Of a DNA stretch of 64,000 nucleotides, positions 34,710-48,117 are shown one piece after another. How positions within the stretch are numbered: position 1 is the first letter of the stretch; each line of letters starts with the position of its first letter. Under the pieces are notes generated by a model. That model was not told the origin of the DNA. It was given only the letters and a program-made list of their open reading frames with translations, and did no database searches. Origin of the DNA: Axinella damicornis (lineage: Eukaryota; Porifera; Demospongiae; Axinellida; Axinellidae); contig OZ007507.1 of assembly GCA_963931865.1 (NCBI GenBank), positions 19,781,985 through 19,845,984 on the forward strand, in the 5' to 3' direction. Both the position numbers and the translations under genes were made by a program.

Positions 34710-34986
34710 CTAATAGCGGGTTGCGTGAAACAGGTTCTTCAGTCTAGTAAACTTCTGGAGCTGTAGTTCTGTGATTGAGGCTATCACTTCCCCCTCACTG
34801 CTCACTTCGCCCAGGCCCAATGAATCGGCGTGCTGTGTTAGCAGGTGATGTAGGAGTGAGTCTGGAGACACAGCCGGGCAGTCATCACCACCAAGTGGGC
34901 AGGGATTATATCCTTGACCCATCACTCTCACCACTGCCTGCATTCTTCTGGTGCAGCTGATCCCCAAGTCCATGCAGGCATCCCAC
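34710..34986 (-). CDS. Possible terminal exon of an unidentified minus-strand gene
   Basis: After an acceptor (ACATGCAG, minus strand) at about 34987, an open frame of about 91 codons runs to a stop at 34710. It includes ISCTRRMQAVVRVMGQGYNP and PDSLLHHLLTQHADSLGLGE. Composition is protein-like and non-repetitive. I do not recognise the family, and upstream exons were not found in the repeat-rich sequence to the right. It could be a relic. Confidence 0.35.
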
Positions 34987-35079
34987 ACCTGCATGTGCGC
35001 GCGGGGTAAAAATTAGCTTTGCTGGGATTATAACTTACAGTATACAGAGGCATTTCTCAAACTTGTAGTGAATGTTTGT

Positions 35080-35700
35080 ATCTCCAGGATGCAAGGGTGA
35101 TCATGATCCAGTTGCTCACCCCAATGGTGATATGGTCCATGTGCTCTTGTAACAACACGCTGGCTTGTGAATATTTGTATCTCCATGGTCATAGGACCAA
35201 GGATCCCCCTACAACTCCAGGGATCCCATTGTTTTCCTTTAGCAACACATGAATATTTGCACCAAGAGGATATTGGTGATCAAGATCCAGTTGGCCAACC
35301 CCATTGGTAAGAGGTGCGTGCTCTTGTAAAAACAAACTTGTAGTGAATATTTTATCTCCATGGTTATGAGGAACATGATCCCCTTTACCCACCCCATGGA
35401 TCCTCTCACCCACTCCATTGTTCTAGAATATTTGTACCAAGAGGATATTGGGGATCCAGTTACATGCATTGTGCATATATGCCAACAAGAATCACAGGTA
35501 GTGAATATCTGCTCATAGGGAACATGAGGACCAGTACAGGACCAGTACACAGTGGCTAAAGGGCATTGGGGCTCAGGATATCCAGTTGCCCCGCCTCCAC
35601 TGGTACATGGTGCAATGCTCTTGGAACAACAAACTTGTAGTGAATATTTGCATGGACCATCACGAGGGTCATGAGGACCAGTTGCCCACTCCATTACTCT
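35080..35700. repeat. Imperfect long tandem repeat
   Basis: Roughly 100-150 bp units share AACAAACTTGTAGTGAATAT, GATCCAGTTGCCC and ATGAGGACCAG. Frames through it carry stops or repeat-type residues. No gene recognised. Confidence 0.6.
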
Positions 35701-35764
35701 CTTGTAAGGATGGTGCTCTAAGAAATGTATCTGGGATCAGCAGTTGTCTGCTCACAACCAGAAA

Positions 35765-36430
35765 TGGGAATGATCCGGAACAAGAATGGGTGATAATCCT
35801 GAGCCAGAATGGGGATGATTAAGAACCAGAATGGGTGATAATCCTGAGCCAGAATGTGGATGATTCAGAACCAGAATGGGTGATTATCCAGGGCCGTAGG
35901 AGTAGGTGCGGCAGGTGCGGCGGCCGCCGGACCAATAATATGCTCAGTCTGGCTAGCAAGTTGTTGAATCTCGCAGTTTCATCCCAAGATTGCACCAGAA
36001 ACAATCTCAGAAGGTCTAAAATTCAGGGGGAGGGCCCCCAGACCCCCTATGTGACGCGCTTCGCGCGCTGGCTTCACTTCTCGATTGGCACGCTGCGCGC
36101 GCCATTGCGCCGCAACGATTTCAACCGCTCTCCGCCTGACCAAACTTAAATTGCTTCCTACGGGCCTGTTATCCTGAGCCAGAATGGGGATGATTTAGAA
36201 CCAGAATGGTTGATAATCCTGAGCCAGAATGGGGATGATTCAGAACCAGAATGGGTGATAATCCTGAGCCAGAATGCGAATGATTCAGAACCAGAATGGG
36301 GATAATCCTGAGCCAGAATGCAAATGATTCAGAACCAGAATGGGTGATAATCCTGAGCCTGAATGTGGATGATTCAGAACCAGAATGGGTGATAATCCAG
36401 AAACAGAATGGGCCAGAACGGGGATTATCT
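35765..36430 (+). repeat. About 40-bp minisatellite interrupted by a transposon
   Basis: Units of GATTCAGAACCAGAATGGGT plus GATAATCCTGAGCCAGAATG, about nine copies, split by the element at 35889-36168. Peptides such as DDSEPEWVIILSQN are repeat translations. Confidence 0.85.
35889..36168. mobile_element. Non-autonomous hAT-like element inside the minisatellite
   Basis: Terminal inverted repeats CAGGGCCGTAGGA and TCCTACGGGCCTG (one mismatch) bound 280 bp. TTATC is present on both sides in the host minisatellite, a possible partial target duplication; a hAT element should give 8 bp, so the superfamily is tentative. It contains GGGGGAGGGCCCCCAGACCC, a feature often seen in such elements. No ORF. 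Confidence 0.6.
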
Positions 36431-37263
36431 AGAACCAGAGTGGTCTCTGTGCCCTTGCACCTTTTGACTATAGGCTGTCCAAGTGTCTATAGCCACACCC
36501 AAATGTTGTACACATGAGGTTAATGTTACTGCATGTTAGAGGTTAACGCCCAAAGTTAATGGATGCTTACGTTCAACAGTAGAGGTCACTCTTATGGAAA
36601 GGTGTAGCCACAAGACTGTTAGCAAGTTTGATGCAGAGGTCTAATGCATTGCTATTGGAAGTTTCTGATGGATGTTTCAGTAGAGTGTTGAGTGGCTTCA
36701 CACATTTGCAGACAGGATAATTATTCACACTTATGTCATTCTTCTTGGATTGCATTTATTAGGCTTTGTCTAAAATGAAAATTGCATCACTATTGTAACA
36801 GTGACAACAGCGTGCAGCCGTGCACTTTATTATGTGTAACCCTCTCTGTTAGCTAACAAATTTAGAAGCTGTGCACGTGTGTTCCTTAGAAGGATTGCTG
36901 TCTCTTGGAAGCTATTATAATATAAGTATGTCACTCAATATTCCACCTGATCATCACATCCTATTGGATAGGCTTACGCATGTCTTTTCTCCCTTCCCAT
37001 TCTCTCTTACAAGGTAATCAATAGTCATCATGAATAACTTCCATAAAGTTTATTGCCATGCTAGAAGTATGACAATGATTTGAAACCCTGATGGAATAAA
37101 TATCCTGTCTTGATATATTGTTGTCTAATTATCTTGCATACCAACTTTAATATATAGTGAAGATTTTATTGCCCAATTAACTCTTATTGTTCTATAGTGC
37201 ACAAGTCTGTTGTGGTTGCAATGTTGAAGAAGCATAAATTACTGTTCAAGAGTGGCAAGTGCC

Positions 37264-37297
37264 TGGCCTCATTCCATACAGCCTGGGAATGAGGCTA
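37264..37297. mobile_element. Minimal MITE remnant
   Basis: Only the two inverted ends remain (GGCCTCATTCC and GCCTGGGAATGAGGCTA), about 34 bp, an internally deleted member. Confidence 0.6.
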
Positions 37298-37313
37298 AGC
37301 AAGTAGCTACCTT

Positions 37314-37416
37314 ACCTTATTCAACAATACTTATTATTGGCTGATAGGCCCGCCAATCATGATCACGACCATTGATCATTGTTATCCCACCAGACATACC
37401 ATAACCCAGCAAACAC
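37314..37416 (-). CDS. Possible short terminal exon, minus strand
   Basis: The acceptor TTTCTGTGTTTGCAG is followed by an open frame reading CLLGYGMSGGITMINGRDHD and then WRAYQPIISIVE before a stop. The splice site is good and the protein plausible, but there is no recognised homology and no partner exons. Low confidence. Confidence 0.25.
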
Positions 37417-37735
37417 TGCAAACACAGAAAAGTGTTAGTTTTGTTGTACTTATAGAAGCTTGTATTAAGTTTACTGGTTGTGAATGATGAGGTATGCACG
37501 AATGTATGAATGCAATGTAGGCAGACTTGTGAGGTTATGCTCACCTTGTTTTATGGAACAGCAATAGCTCCTTCAATTAGCAGCTGTGTGTATGCGTGTG
37601 CAGTAAATTAGCTACCATATTTGAGACTCAGTGAGTGGTTTTGCTGATTGGAATCAGTGAATGAACACACATCACACACACACACACACACATGCACACA
37701 CACGCACTCTCTCTCTCTCTCTCATGCTCACACAG

Positions 37736-39789
<2,054 letters not shown>

Positions 39790-40147
39790 CATATGCATAA
39801 ACCTTGTGTACTATTCTCGTCTCAATGTTCTCACGATTGTGTGAAGTGTGTAGTGCTTACTTACCTCGTTGTACGACACTTGTATAATTATGTCGTTGAC
39901 ATTTTGATGCACGAGTCACAAAGTGTGATTGTGAGTAATAGAGATGGTGGTGCAGTCACACACCATGACTGCATGCAATTGTTGGCATGTTGTTGTGGGA
40001 TATTTTATGACAAGTAACCAATATTCATATCATGCTTAGGTATTTGATCTTTGAACTGTTTGAAGGGTGCGGCAGTCTGGAGAAACTGCATGGTGTGTGT
40101 TTTTCTACATTGGATATTTGCAGCCTGTCAGACAGTGGAACCTGAAG

Positions 40148-41123
40148 ATGAGGAAGAGGTTGGTCCTCCTCCAAGCCCTGGCTGTTCTAGTAGTAACGTT
40201 CCAGTATGACACCAGAGCAGCTGGACAGGATGAGGCAAACAGGACTCTGAGCAACGTTTTCTGCCCCTATCTAACAGCCAGGTACGTACAGAATCAAGGT
40301 GTTGTGGCCTACTCCCATCTCCACAACTGCATGAGACTTGTTCAGGCTTGATCGCCTCATTGATGGCCTCGTTCCCATCGCTTACATTACAGGAAAGGCA
40401 GGGAAGCCCTGGGATAGTTTATCATGTGAGTACTAACGATGTCAGAGTAGCTAGAGAGATCGAGATTTAAGGGTTGAAAGAAATTAATTGCAAATAGCTA
40501 TGCAGCGCAAAGCCGGCTCATTCAGTGCTCAACCATTAGCTGCATGCATGGAGATCGATGGTAGCCGTGCTTTGGCAGTCTCTGTGAACTGTAGGTGTCG
40601 AGAATGATTCTGGAAAATGGTCGTTTTGGCATTCAGTTCAACCACCTGTCATGCAGTGAGGCCATGGAATGGCAGTCTTGATGTCTCAGCTATAGCACCT
40701 GGTAGATCTGAGCAGGAATAATGCGGCTGATGGGGTGACGTCAGCTATACAGCTGTCTTAAATGAGAACTACACACGCTACACGGATTTGTTTGCCCAAA
40801 CGCAATTAAGTGTGACGTTCTAACATGGCATTATATCCCAGGCTCTCCCCAATTTTGGTTCACATGTTGGAGAGCCTGGGAACAAGCTATTATGAGCTAT
40901 AGCTAAATCCCTCATAAAGTGAAACTCTGTGCCTATAATCTCCATTCCTCTCTCTAGGATACCTCTTGCAGGTTCTGGTGTTGATGAGTGGCTGGCAACA
41001 AGGAATCGTGTTCGTATTCGTCTACTTGTCTACCGAAGGTATCGCAGGATGCCAGTGTGGATGGTGCTCCCCCAAATACTCATTGGGATCCTTTATACTT
41101 ATGGTATCAGGAAGGTTGGTTAA
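40148..41123 (+). CDS. Small two-exon protein of unknown function, copy 2
   Basis: Exons 40148-40281 and 40958-41123 give 99 residues, the paralogue of 24645-25455. It has the same hydrophobic N-terminus, the same DEWLATRNRVRIRLLVYRRY core and a WMVLPQILIGILY tail, and it ends in TYGIRKVG. Relative to copy 1 it has an in-frame deletion in exon 1 and an in-frame insertion near the end, consistent with coding constraint. It is again placed just after a dynein 3' end (39789). Confidence 0.55.
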
Positions 41124-42060
41124 CACACTATGAGTCAATGGAATGGAATATACTGCTCGTATTGCCTCTGTTATACAACTCTCAGGCACTCTGACGTCAT
41201 TATTTATTGGGGATTGGATCAATTTAAAATCCTACAGGCCCCTCCCATTAAGCTGGAGTGTATTCATGGAATAGAGCGGTTGCAATTACGTCACAAAACC
41301 ACGTGACTGAGTACTTCCGTATGGCAAAAGAACGTAGAGTTCAATGGCAGCTGAATGAAACTACTGACTCACTTGCACTCCAGGTCACATAGCTGCTCGA
41401 TCTAATCGGCATAGTAACTGCGCTACAGCGACAGTTCACACAGTAGGTTCCGAGCTGCTTGCATTTCTAAGATCACTGTAGAAATTACTACTTCTTGCCA
41501 TACACTCTTATGAAAGAAACGGAGTATAATGGAGGGCGTTTCGGTTGTTTTACGGCCAGTGACGTCACTTGCAAACGCTCTATATTTACCCCACGCACTG
41601 TAAATTGAACCTTGGTGGCCATGGCTCATGTCTCATAAGCATGTTGACATGTCTATATCAGAAAGGTCACATGTGATTTCAAAAGGGGTGGAGCCAACAA
41701 ACCAATAGTTGGAAAGTAACCACGTTGACTTGTATCAGGTCCAGAAATGTCCCAACATGATTGTTTTTGTTGAGTATGAAGTCTGTAAATGCCTTAGGTA
41801 AGACAGACAGACAGACAGACAGACCGACGCATGGACACAAAGGCATTGCTGCTGTGCTTGTATGTGCGTGTGTGGAAAATAATAGTGGTATATATGTTTT
41901 GCACCCAAATTTGGTTGATTTCTCATCACATTAATAGCTACATGCTGCTTTCAACATTTCCAGTTTTAACACACGTCACGTGAGGATCATGCTCAGTCGA
42001 TCAATTGAATCAGCAATGGCGGCCATAGGGAAGACAAGAAACTGTTGCAGCACACACAAG
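41124..42060. other. Non-coding stretch in the second copy
   Basis: No gene recognised. Holds a (CAGA)n run at about 41801-41822. It has no clear counterpart after the first small gene, so this part differs between copies. Confidence 0.5.
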
Positions 42061-42584
42061 TTTGATAGCATGGTGAATTTTGGGATGTAAGCGACAGCGA
42101 TCACGACTGTGTGGTCAGAATCTTTGTGGGCCTTTTGTAAGAGCTGTACTGGCAACGAAAGTCGAAGAGAGCACTTGCATGAGCTCATAACTCCGCCACC
42201 AAGGTGAGTTTCAGCACAATTATTGTACGTTTGTGTTACTGCATGATAGCAATCACGATGGTACCGGTGTATTCAGAATCTTCAAGTTATAGACCTTTCC
42301 TGCGAGTTATGAGGTTGGATTATTTATGTGGCGCAATTTTTCCCCTACCAGGAGTGTAACTACCTCTTACAGTAGAAGTCAAGACTAAAATTTGGTTAAA
42401 GCTAAGCCACCCAATAAAGAATGATACAAATCAAAAACAAACAAATTGAAAGCATAATGAGCATACATATTACTAGTGCTTATGTGAATGCATGCAGAAG
42501 AACCTAATACTTGCCAGCTGAGTATGGGCATTTGCATACTTGGTATTTGCACATTCATAATGATTATTTTATTCACAGCCTTTT

Positions 42585-43627
42585 TTACACTCCTGGTATA
42601 GAGAAAATTGTGCCGCGTAACTATTACACTCCTGGTATAGGAAAAATTGTGCCGCGTAAATAAATAAATAACCTAATCAAACCTCACAGCACGCAGGAAA
42701 GGTCTACAGAGATTCTGACTACACCGTCGTGATCCCTATCATGCAGTTAGACAAATGCATAATAATTATTGTGCTGAAACTCACCTTGGTGGTGGAGATA
42801 CAAGCGCTTATGTCTCGCCGTGGCCGCCATTGCTCGAGCACTCTCTCCGACTTCCGGTGGCAGTACCGTTCTTAGCAAAGGCACACGAAGATTCTGACCA
42901 CATGGCCGTGATCGCTGTCGTTCACCGACGCTTACATGCCAAAACTCACCGTGCTGGCAAAGTTGTAAGTGCTGTAGTAACTTCGTGTCTTCCCTTTGGC
43001 CGCCATTAACATTCGGCTAGCGATCGACAGAGCGTGGTTGCCACGTGGCATGTGCGTTAATTGGAACTAACTGCGATACTTAGCTTTCGCTACGGCGAGT
43101 CGCAGCCGGCGTTGCAACGGCTACCAGGAGTGCGGTTGCCCCTCGATCTAAATAATCTAAATAAATAATCAAACCTCACAGCACGCAGGAAAGGTCTACA
43201 GAGATTCTGACTACACCGTTGTGATCGCTATCATGCAGTGACACTACCACACAATAATTGTGGTGAAACTCACCTTGGTGGTGGAGATACAAGAGCTTTT
43301 GTCGTGCCGTCGGCCGCCATTGCTCGATCGTTCTCTTCGACGTTGGTTGCCAGTACAGTTATACGAAGGGGCCACAAAGATTCTGACCACACAGCCGTAA
43401 TCGCTGTTGTTCACTGACGCTTACATGCCAAAACTCACCGTGCAGGTAAAGTTGTAAGTGCTGTTACAATTTCGTGTCTTCCCTTTGGTCGCCATTGCTA
43501 GCGATCGACTGAGCGTGGTTGCCACGTGGCATGTGCGTTAATTGGGAATAACTGCGATACTTTAGCTTTCGCTACGGCGAGTCGCAGCCAGCGTTGCAAC
43601 GGCTACCAGGAGTGCGGTTGCCCCTCG
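42585..43627 (-). mobile_element. Insertion of satellite-type elements with identifiable empty site
   Basis: On the minus strand this begins CGAGGGGCAACCGCACTCCT and ends CCAGGAGTGTAA. It comprises two full units (43146-43627 and about 42670-43145) plus two copies of the 36-bp end module. The first segmental copy has uninterrupted sequence at 26707/26708 (CAGCCTTTT then AAGTATAATT), so the insertion point is between T and A of TTTT-AAGT (plus strand), with no target duplication beyond what could be shared A/T. Subterminal CACTCCTGGTAG and CTACCAGGAGTG are inverted complements. Confidence 0.75.
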
Positions 43628-43922
43628 AAGTATAATATTATGAAGCAACTGGAAACCCATAATCACTTTTGCAGCACCAGCTCAGTGGTACGTATAATGT
43701 AGTAAGGAGGACATTCGCTGCGTGAGTGCGCCAGTGCACTTGCAGTTTGAGACATCCCTGATTTAGAATATAGTAAGTCCAGTAGTAGACACATTCTGTC
43801 AGTGAGTAGTAGGTATATATAGTTTCTTCATATGAGCTACCGGTATATGCTATATATTTCCTCTTTGTTTCCATCAGGCAAGAAATATTTGCACCAATAA
43901 AGTCTACCTCTACCAACTGACC

Positions 43923-44880
43923 TTGAAGTCAGTGGTATTCTATACACTGATGGAGTATGGTGCTTTGGTGAATGAAATGTTGCTGATGATGTCTGGTGAT
44001 ATTGAATCCAACCCAGGACCCAGTGAGTACTTGTATCGTACTATTGTCCCTTTTACCAGCACTACTAACAACTGAGAGCAGAGCATTGTGGAGCACATGT
44101 ACACCCAAGCTTTTCTTTCTCTTTGTCTAGGTACTTTTCCACTTGTTATTGGTTAGGCAGGTTTATATATCACTATGTGTGCAGATACGGGTCAATTTCC
44201 AAACCATATTGGGTACATGTGTATAATTATGCATACACCAGTATTCTGTATTTATACACCAGACGTTCTATACTAAAACTCTACAGAGTATAGAATGATG
44301 TTCTTTGTACTTGGCAGGTACAGCATTAACCTTGAGAACTGTCTTCAATGCACTGCACTCGGTGAGTCACAAGTGGTTCAGTATTGGCTTGGAACTGAAT
44401 GTTGCAGAATCTCAACTTAAGATCATTGAGACAGACAGACATGGTGCACAGGAACGGATGCGCACTATGCTGGACTATTGGTTGAACAATGCTACTGTCC
44501 CATCCTGGAAGGCTTTGGTTGATGCACTGAAAGCCCCCACAGTTGGTGAACGCAGGCTAGCTAAGGAACTGGAAGAGGGATACTGTTACCCTGAGGACCA
44601 AAGCAGCCTAGGTGAGTCAGAGGCCATTATATGCTAATGATGATTTTTAAGGCAAAAAGGAGGCTGTTTGGCACTAAGTCACCATATGAAGTGACCCTGG
44701 TTGAAAGCACATAGTTATGTTCTAGTCAAGTAGTAGAAGTTCATGTGTACTCATCCTACAGCTGATCAGAGCAGTGTCAACACTAGCTTGGCAATGTCAC
44801 ATGCTGGCTCTACACTGGATGAGGAGCTCACCTCAGAAAGCCCAACCACCAGTGCAGCAATACAAAGCATTATCATACAC
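43923..44880 (+). pseudogene. Second copy of the 2A and Death-domain exons, start lost and truncated
   Basis: Exons at 43923-44022, 44318-44611 and 44762-44880 correspond to the first three exons of 27253-32081. The initiator ATG is TTG here, but an in-frame ATG at 43950 would still give a 24-residue leader ending in the intact 2A-like motif. The Death domain is intact with two codons fewer (98 codons). The third exon diverges after about 120 nt at sequences containing a perfect palindrome, and the module and ankyrin exons are missing. It may be a pseudogene or a short 2A-Death-domain product. Confidence 0.75.
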
Positions 44881-44916
44881 CTACGTTTGAATAATGTACA
44901 GCAGTCAATGGAAAAG

Positions 44917-44992
44917 CCTAGTCTCGGTACCAGACTATTCGCGCACGGCGGAATATTCCGCCGTGCGCGAATAGTCTGGTACCGAGACTAGG
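44917..44992. mobile_element. 76-bp perfect palindrome
   Basis: Two 38-nt arms from CCTAGTCTCGGTACCAGACT to the centre GGAATATTCC are exactly complementary, with no loop. AAAAG occurs on both sides as a possible 5-bp target duplication. It lies where the third exon of the 2A/Death gene copy is broken. Confidence 0.8.
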
Positions 44993-45020
44993 AAAAGCCT
45001 GGTACGCAAGCGCAGTTGAT

Positions 45021-45115
45021 AAAAACCCGTATTTTGTACTGTAGGTCACGTGAAAAATCCGTATTAGTACTGTTGGTCACGCGAGAAATCCGTATTATGT
45101 ACAGTAAGTCACGTG
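45021..45115 (+). repeat. Three tandem ~32-bp repeats containing TCACGTG/TCACGCG
   Basis: Units read AAAATCCGTATTATGTACTG and then TAGGTCACGTG with small variation. Each carries an E-box-like CACGTG or its variant. Function unknown. Confidence 0.7.
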
Positions 45116-45484
45116 CGCTACAGCAACTCTGTGATAGTTTCGTGTCAGAGACTACTACCTTTTGGGCTCCTGAAGAGGGCTGACTTACATCTCGATACTT
45201 CCGGAAGTCGAGGTTGAACTCGTTCGTATACTCCGTTTGAAATGGACCGTACAACTGCCCAGCGTGGACCGACCGTACAGCTGCCAGTTATCGGCGTGGC
45301 TCCGCCTTGGGCTTGGTAACGCAGGCCTTCTCGCCCAAGCGTTTGAAGCTTGCCGTACTAACGCGAAGGGTTGGCAACCAGAAATGAAAATATTGTCGCC
45401 ATGAGCAAGCTATGGCAACGCGCATTCGCTACGTTCATTGGTAGAGGAATGTGCAATGAAATTCCAGGTTTGTATGATAAAATC

Positions 45485-45629
45485 AGTATCACCATAGTAC
45501 CAAGCTATACCGGAAACATATCACTCGTTTGTCGCCTTCGGCATTGTTACTCGTGCTTCGCACTCGTAACAATACTACGGCAACAAACTCGTGATATTTT
45601 CCGGTATAGCTTGGTACTATGGTGATACT
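45485..45629. mobile_element. 145-bp foldback element
   Basis: Perfect outer arms of 29 bp (AGTATCACCATAGTACCAAG and the rest) and shorter imperfect inner arms (TATCACTCGTTTG / CAAACTCGTGATA; ATTGTTACTCGTGC / GCACTCGTAACAAT) make one nested hairpin. No ORF. Confidence 0.8.
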
Positions 45630-45670
45630 TATATAGTAGTATACCATTCCCCCCTCAAGTAAGGGATCAG

Positions 45671-45949
45671 AAATTCCCGACCATTCTCCTCCAGTCCAGC
45701 CTGAAGGTCACCTACGAGGCACCTCTGGGCATCAGTTGGAACGGACGTACGATTCCTGGAGCCAAGAGTACATAGCTCAGAGTAGCTCAGTCGTAAGGTC
45801 GCAGGCCCTCTTTGCCCTCGCGTGGTTCCATGCTGTGGTCCAGGAGAGGAGGTGTTACATCCCACAGGGGTGGTCTAAGTTTTATGAGTTCTCATTGGCT
45901 GATATGCGAGCAGCTGCCAGCATCGTGGACAGATTGTGCAGAGGGTCTG
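45671..45949 (+). pseudogene. Dynein-2 heavy chain fragment, end of the giant exon, third piece
   Basis: Matches 22433-22718 from AAATTCCCGACC to the donor GTGAGT. It starts abruptly in mid-exon beside sequence resembling the third exon of the Death/ankyrin gene (TTCCCCCCTCA), so the left edge is a breakpoint. Relative to the first copy it lacks 7 nt after 45735, shifting the frame. The second part (TYDSWSQEYIAQSSSVVRSQ to DRLCRGSG) remains open. Confidence 0.85.
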
Positions 45950-45964
45950 GTGAGTAGGTGGTGT

Positions 45965-45978
<14 letters not shown>

Positions 45979-46013
<35 letters not shown>
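45979..46013 (+). repeat. Poly-G run after (GT)n
   Basis: About 35 consecutive G directly after the short (GT)n that follows the donor at 45949. Sequencing or assembly reliability here is poor. Confidence 0.9.
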
Positions 46014-46015
<2 letters not shown>

Positions 46016-46379
46016 TCAATGGTAAATTTGTCCACAAGCTCAAGTGAACTGCATGTGCACAGTGTCTATGAATTGGAGTTATACAAGAGTTGTAATAGCC
46101 AAGTACATAAATAGTGTAAAATGATTTCTGGTTACCATGGTGACTGCACCCAGAGGCTACACTTCATAGTTGAGGTCCTCACTGCATGAGCTATGGCTTC
46201 AGAAACTTAACTTTCCCACTGGAGCTTGTACAAGTTGGAGGGTTATCTCCACAGAGGTGCCCAGGAGAAAAAAGTCTCCAGTGGGAAAATTTATTGAGGC
46301 CATAACTCTGACAATGAGTGCAAGGAGGGTTGTTGCCATGGAAACAGATGTTGGTAAGACTGTATAAATTGCACTACAG

Positions 46380-46576
46380 GCTTTGAGTTCATGCATAGTC
46401 TGATGGAGAACGCCGTGTATGGGGCCGTGTGGACAACACGTTTGACATGAGGGTACTGCAGACCTACCTGTGGCAGTGCTTTGATGACAGGACAGTCCCT
46501 GGGAAGGCAGGCACTCCACGGAGGGAGGGAGGAAGTGGGAGGGACTTCCATTTGGCCCATCTCCACTAGGATCCAG
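46380..46576 (+). pseudogene. Dynein-2 heavy chain exon missing from the first copy (EFMHSLMENAVYG), with two frameshifts
   Basis: 197 nt between ACTACAG and GTGAGG. It starts in the phase needed by the GSG exon end and finishes in phase 0, as needed by 37736. It reads FEFMHSLMENAVYG, loses one base in GGGG (46421-46424), continues VDNTFDMRVLQTYLWQCFDD in the shifted frame, and must shift back between about 46505 and 46545 to end SIWPISTRIQ. The two compensating shifts both lie in G-rich runs, so sequencing error is possible. Together with 45671-45949 this is the 5' neighbour of the exons at 37736 but is placed about 8.6 kb to their right. Confidence 0.78.
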
Positions 46577-46789
46577 GTGAGGAGGGGTAGGGGGGAGGGA
46601 GGCTTCATTAATGCCTATAGCTATATGTGTTCTCATAATATTTAAGTATATATAGTCTCTACAGTGATATATATCTCTGTCTCAAAATTAACCAGGCCAG
46701 TTATGATTAGACCATTGACTAAGTCAATTGATATGCCATGGCCACCAGAAGCAGCCTCAGTTCAGGTCACTTTCGGTTTGTTTTGATAG

Positions 46790-48072
46790 CCCAGGAATAC
46801 TGCATCTTGGCACATCTTGGAAGCTATTTGCTACCAAATACGACACATTATGACACATTACGATGTGTCAATTGAATTGGCAGAAACAGCACCACTGTTC
46901 TGTATGGTCACTGATGTGCCATTTCTGCTGGCACCAAATTTAAAAATGGGACAACGAACCAAAATTGGCAGAAACAGCACTCCTGGTGAGCAACCGCACA
47001 CAAAGGATGCACAGTGAAGCCAGCAAAGATAGACGTCTTGTCTTGTTTGCTAATGTACGTACACTAGCCATTGTGGAGGGCATCCTGCATGCATAGCCTC
47101 ATTCCAGTATGCAAAGATTGATCAAAACTGGTGGTGTACGTAGAAGGCCTGCATGTAGGGTTGGGCACATTCTTTTGAAACCACCCATTATTCTCTTCCT
47201 GAATTCTTCTCATAATTATTAATCATTATTCTCAGAGCTATTATTCTCCACACTTCCCAATACTAATTCATATAATGCAGACTTTACAGGACCACCAAAA
47301 CATGTACAGGAACAAACGACACTTCACTCGTTTCTCTTTTTGCACTGTACCATTACAGTACCTCAGGGAGTTTGTCTGTACTAGGCCTGTGTCTGCCGGC
47401 ACTGCCATGTTGAATATATACATACACATGAATAATGTCATACCCTATTTTCAGCCTATAATTCTTTGGAAAGAAATACAGCCTATTATCCTAAAAAAAA
47501 TAGTGTACCCTACCTGCATGGGAACGATCGAGACTATGTATGCAGTTACAGCAGACTAATATGCTAGGTATCTCGGGTTAGGAATAGACATGAAGCTGGG
47601 ATTTGCACCATAGTGATCAGCATGGATGAAGCATTCCAATGATGTCCATTTTGCTGTCGGTTGAATTTTGACCCAAAGTCTGTGGATTATATATAGCCTT
47701 AAGCTTTGGCTGACTGTGATTTTTACCAACTGAGATTAAAAATCATTGTAAGGACATCATTTGAAAGCTGTTCATATACTGACCACAATGGCACAATTCT
47801 CAGCTTCATATATAATTTACAAACCCAAGGCAGCTATACCTTAGACTGGTACAGCTGTCCCAGGAGGGTAAAGCCAATCTCCCTGTGTAATTATATTGTC
47901 TGATTTTCAACAGTCTGGAAGTTGTCTTGTACAGACTGCTCAGTCTAACGGCAAATTTTGAATGGCTGATAAAAGAGCTACATTCACACTAGCTAGCTCA
48001 TGTTACATACATATGTCCAGAAGAGAGAAGTCACTGAGTCTAGCTTGTAGTATATTATTGTGTGTATGTGTG

Positions 48073-48117
<45 letters not shown>

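Noticed and set aside
35239..35694. 151-aa minus-strand frame (MEWATGPHDPRDG...)
   Set aside because: Lies over an imperfect long tandem repeat, with repeated residues such as KYSLQVC; not gene-like.
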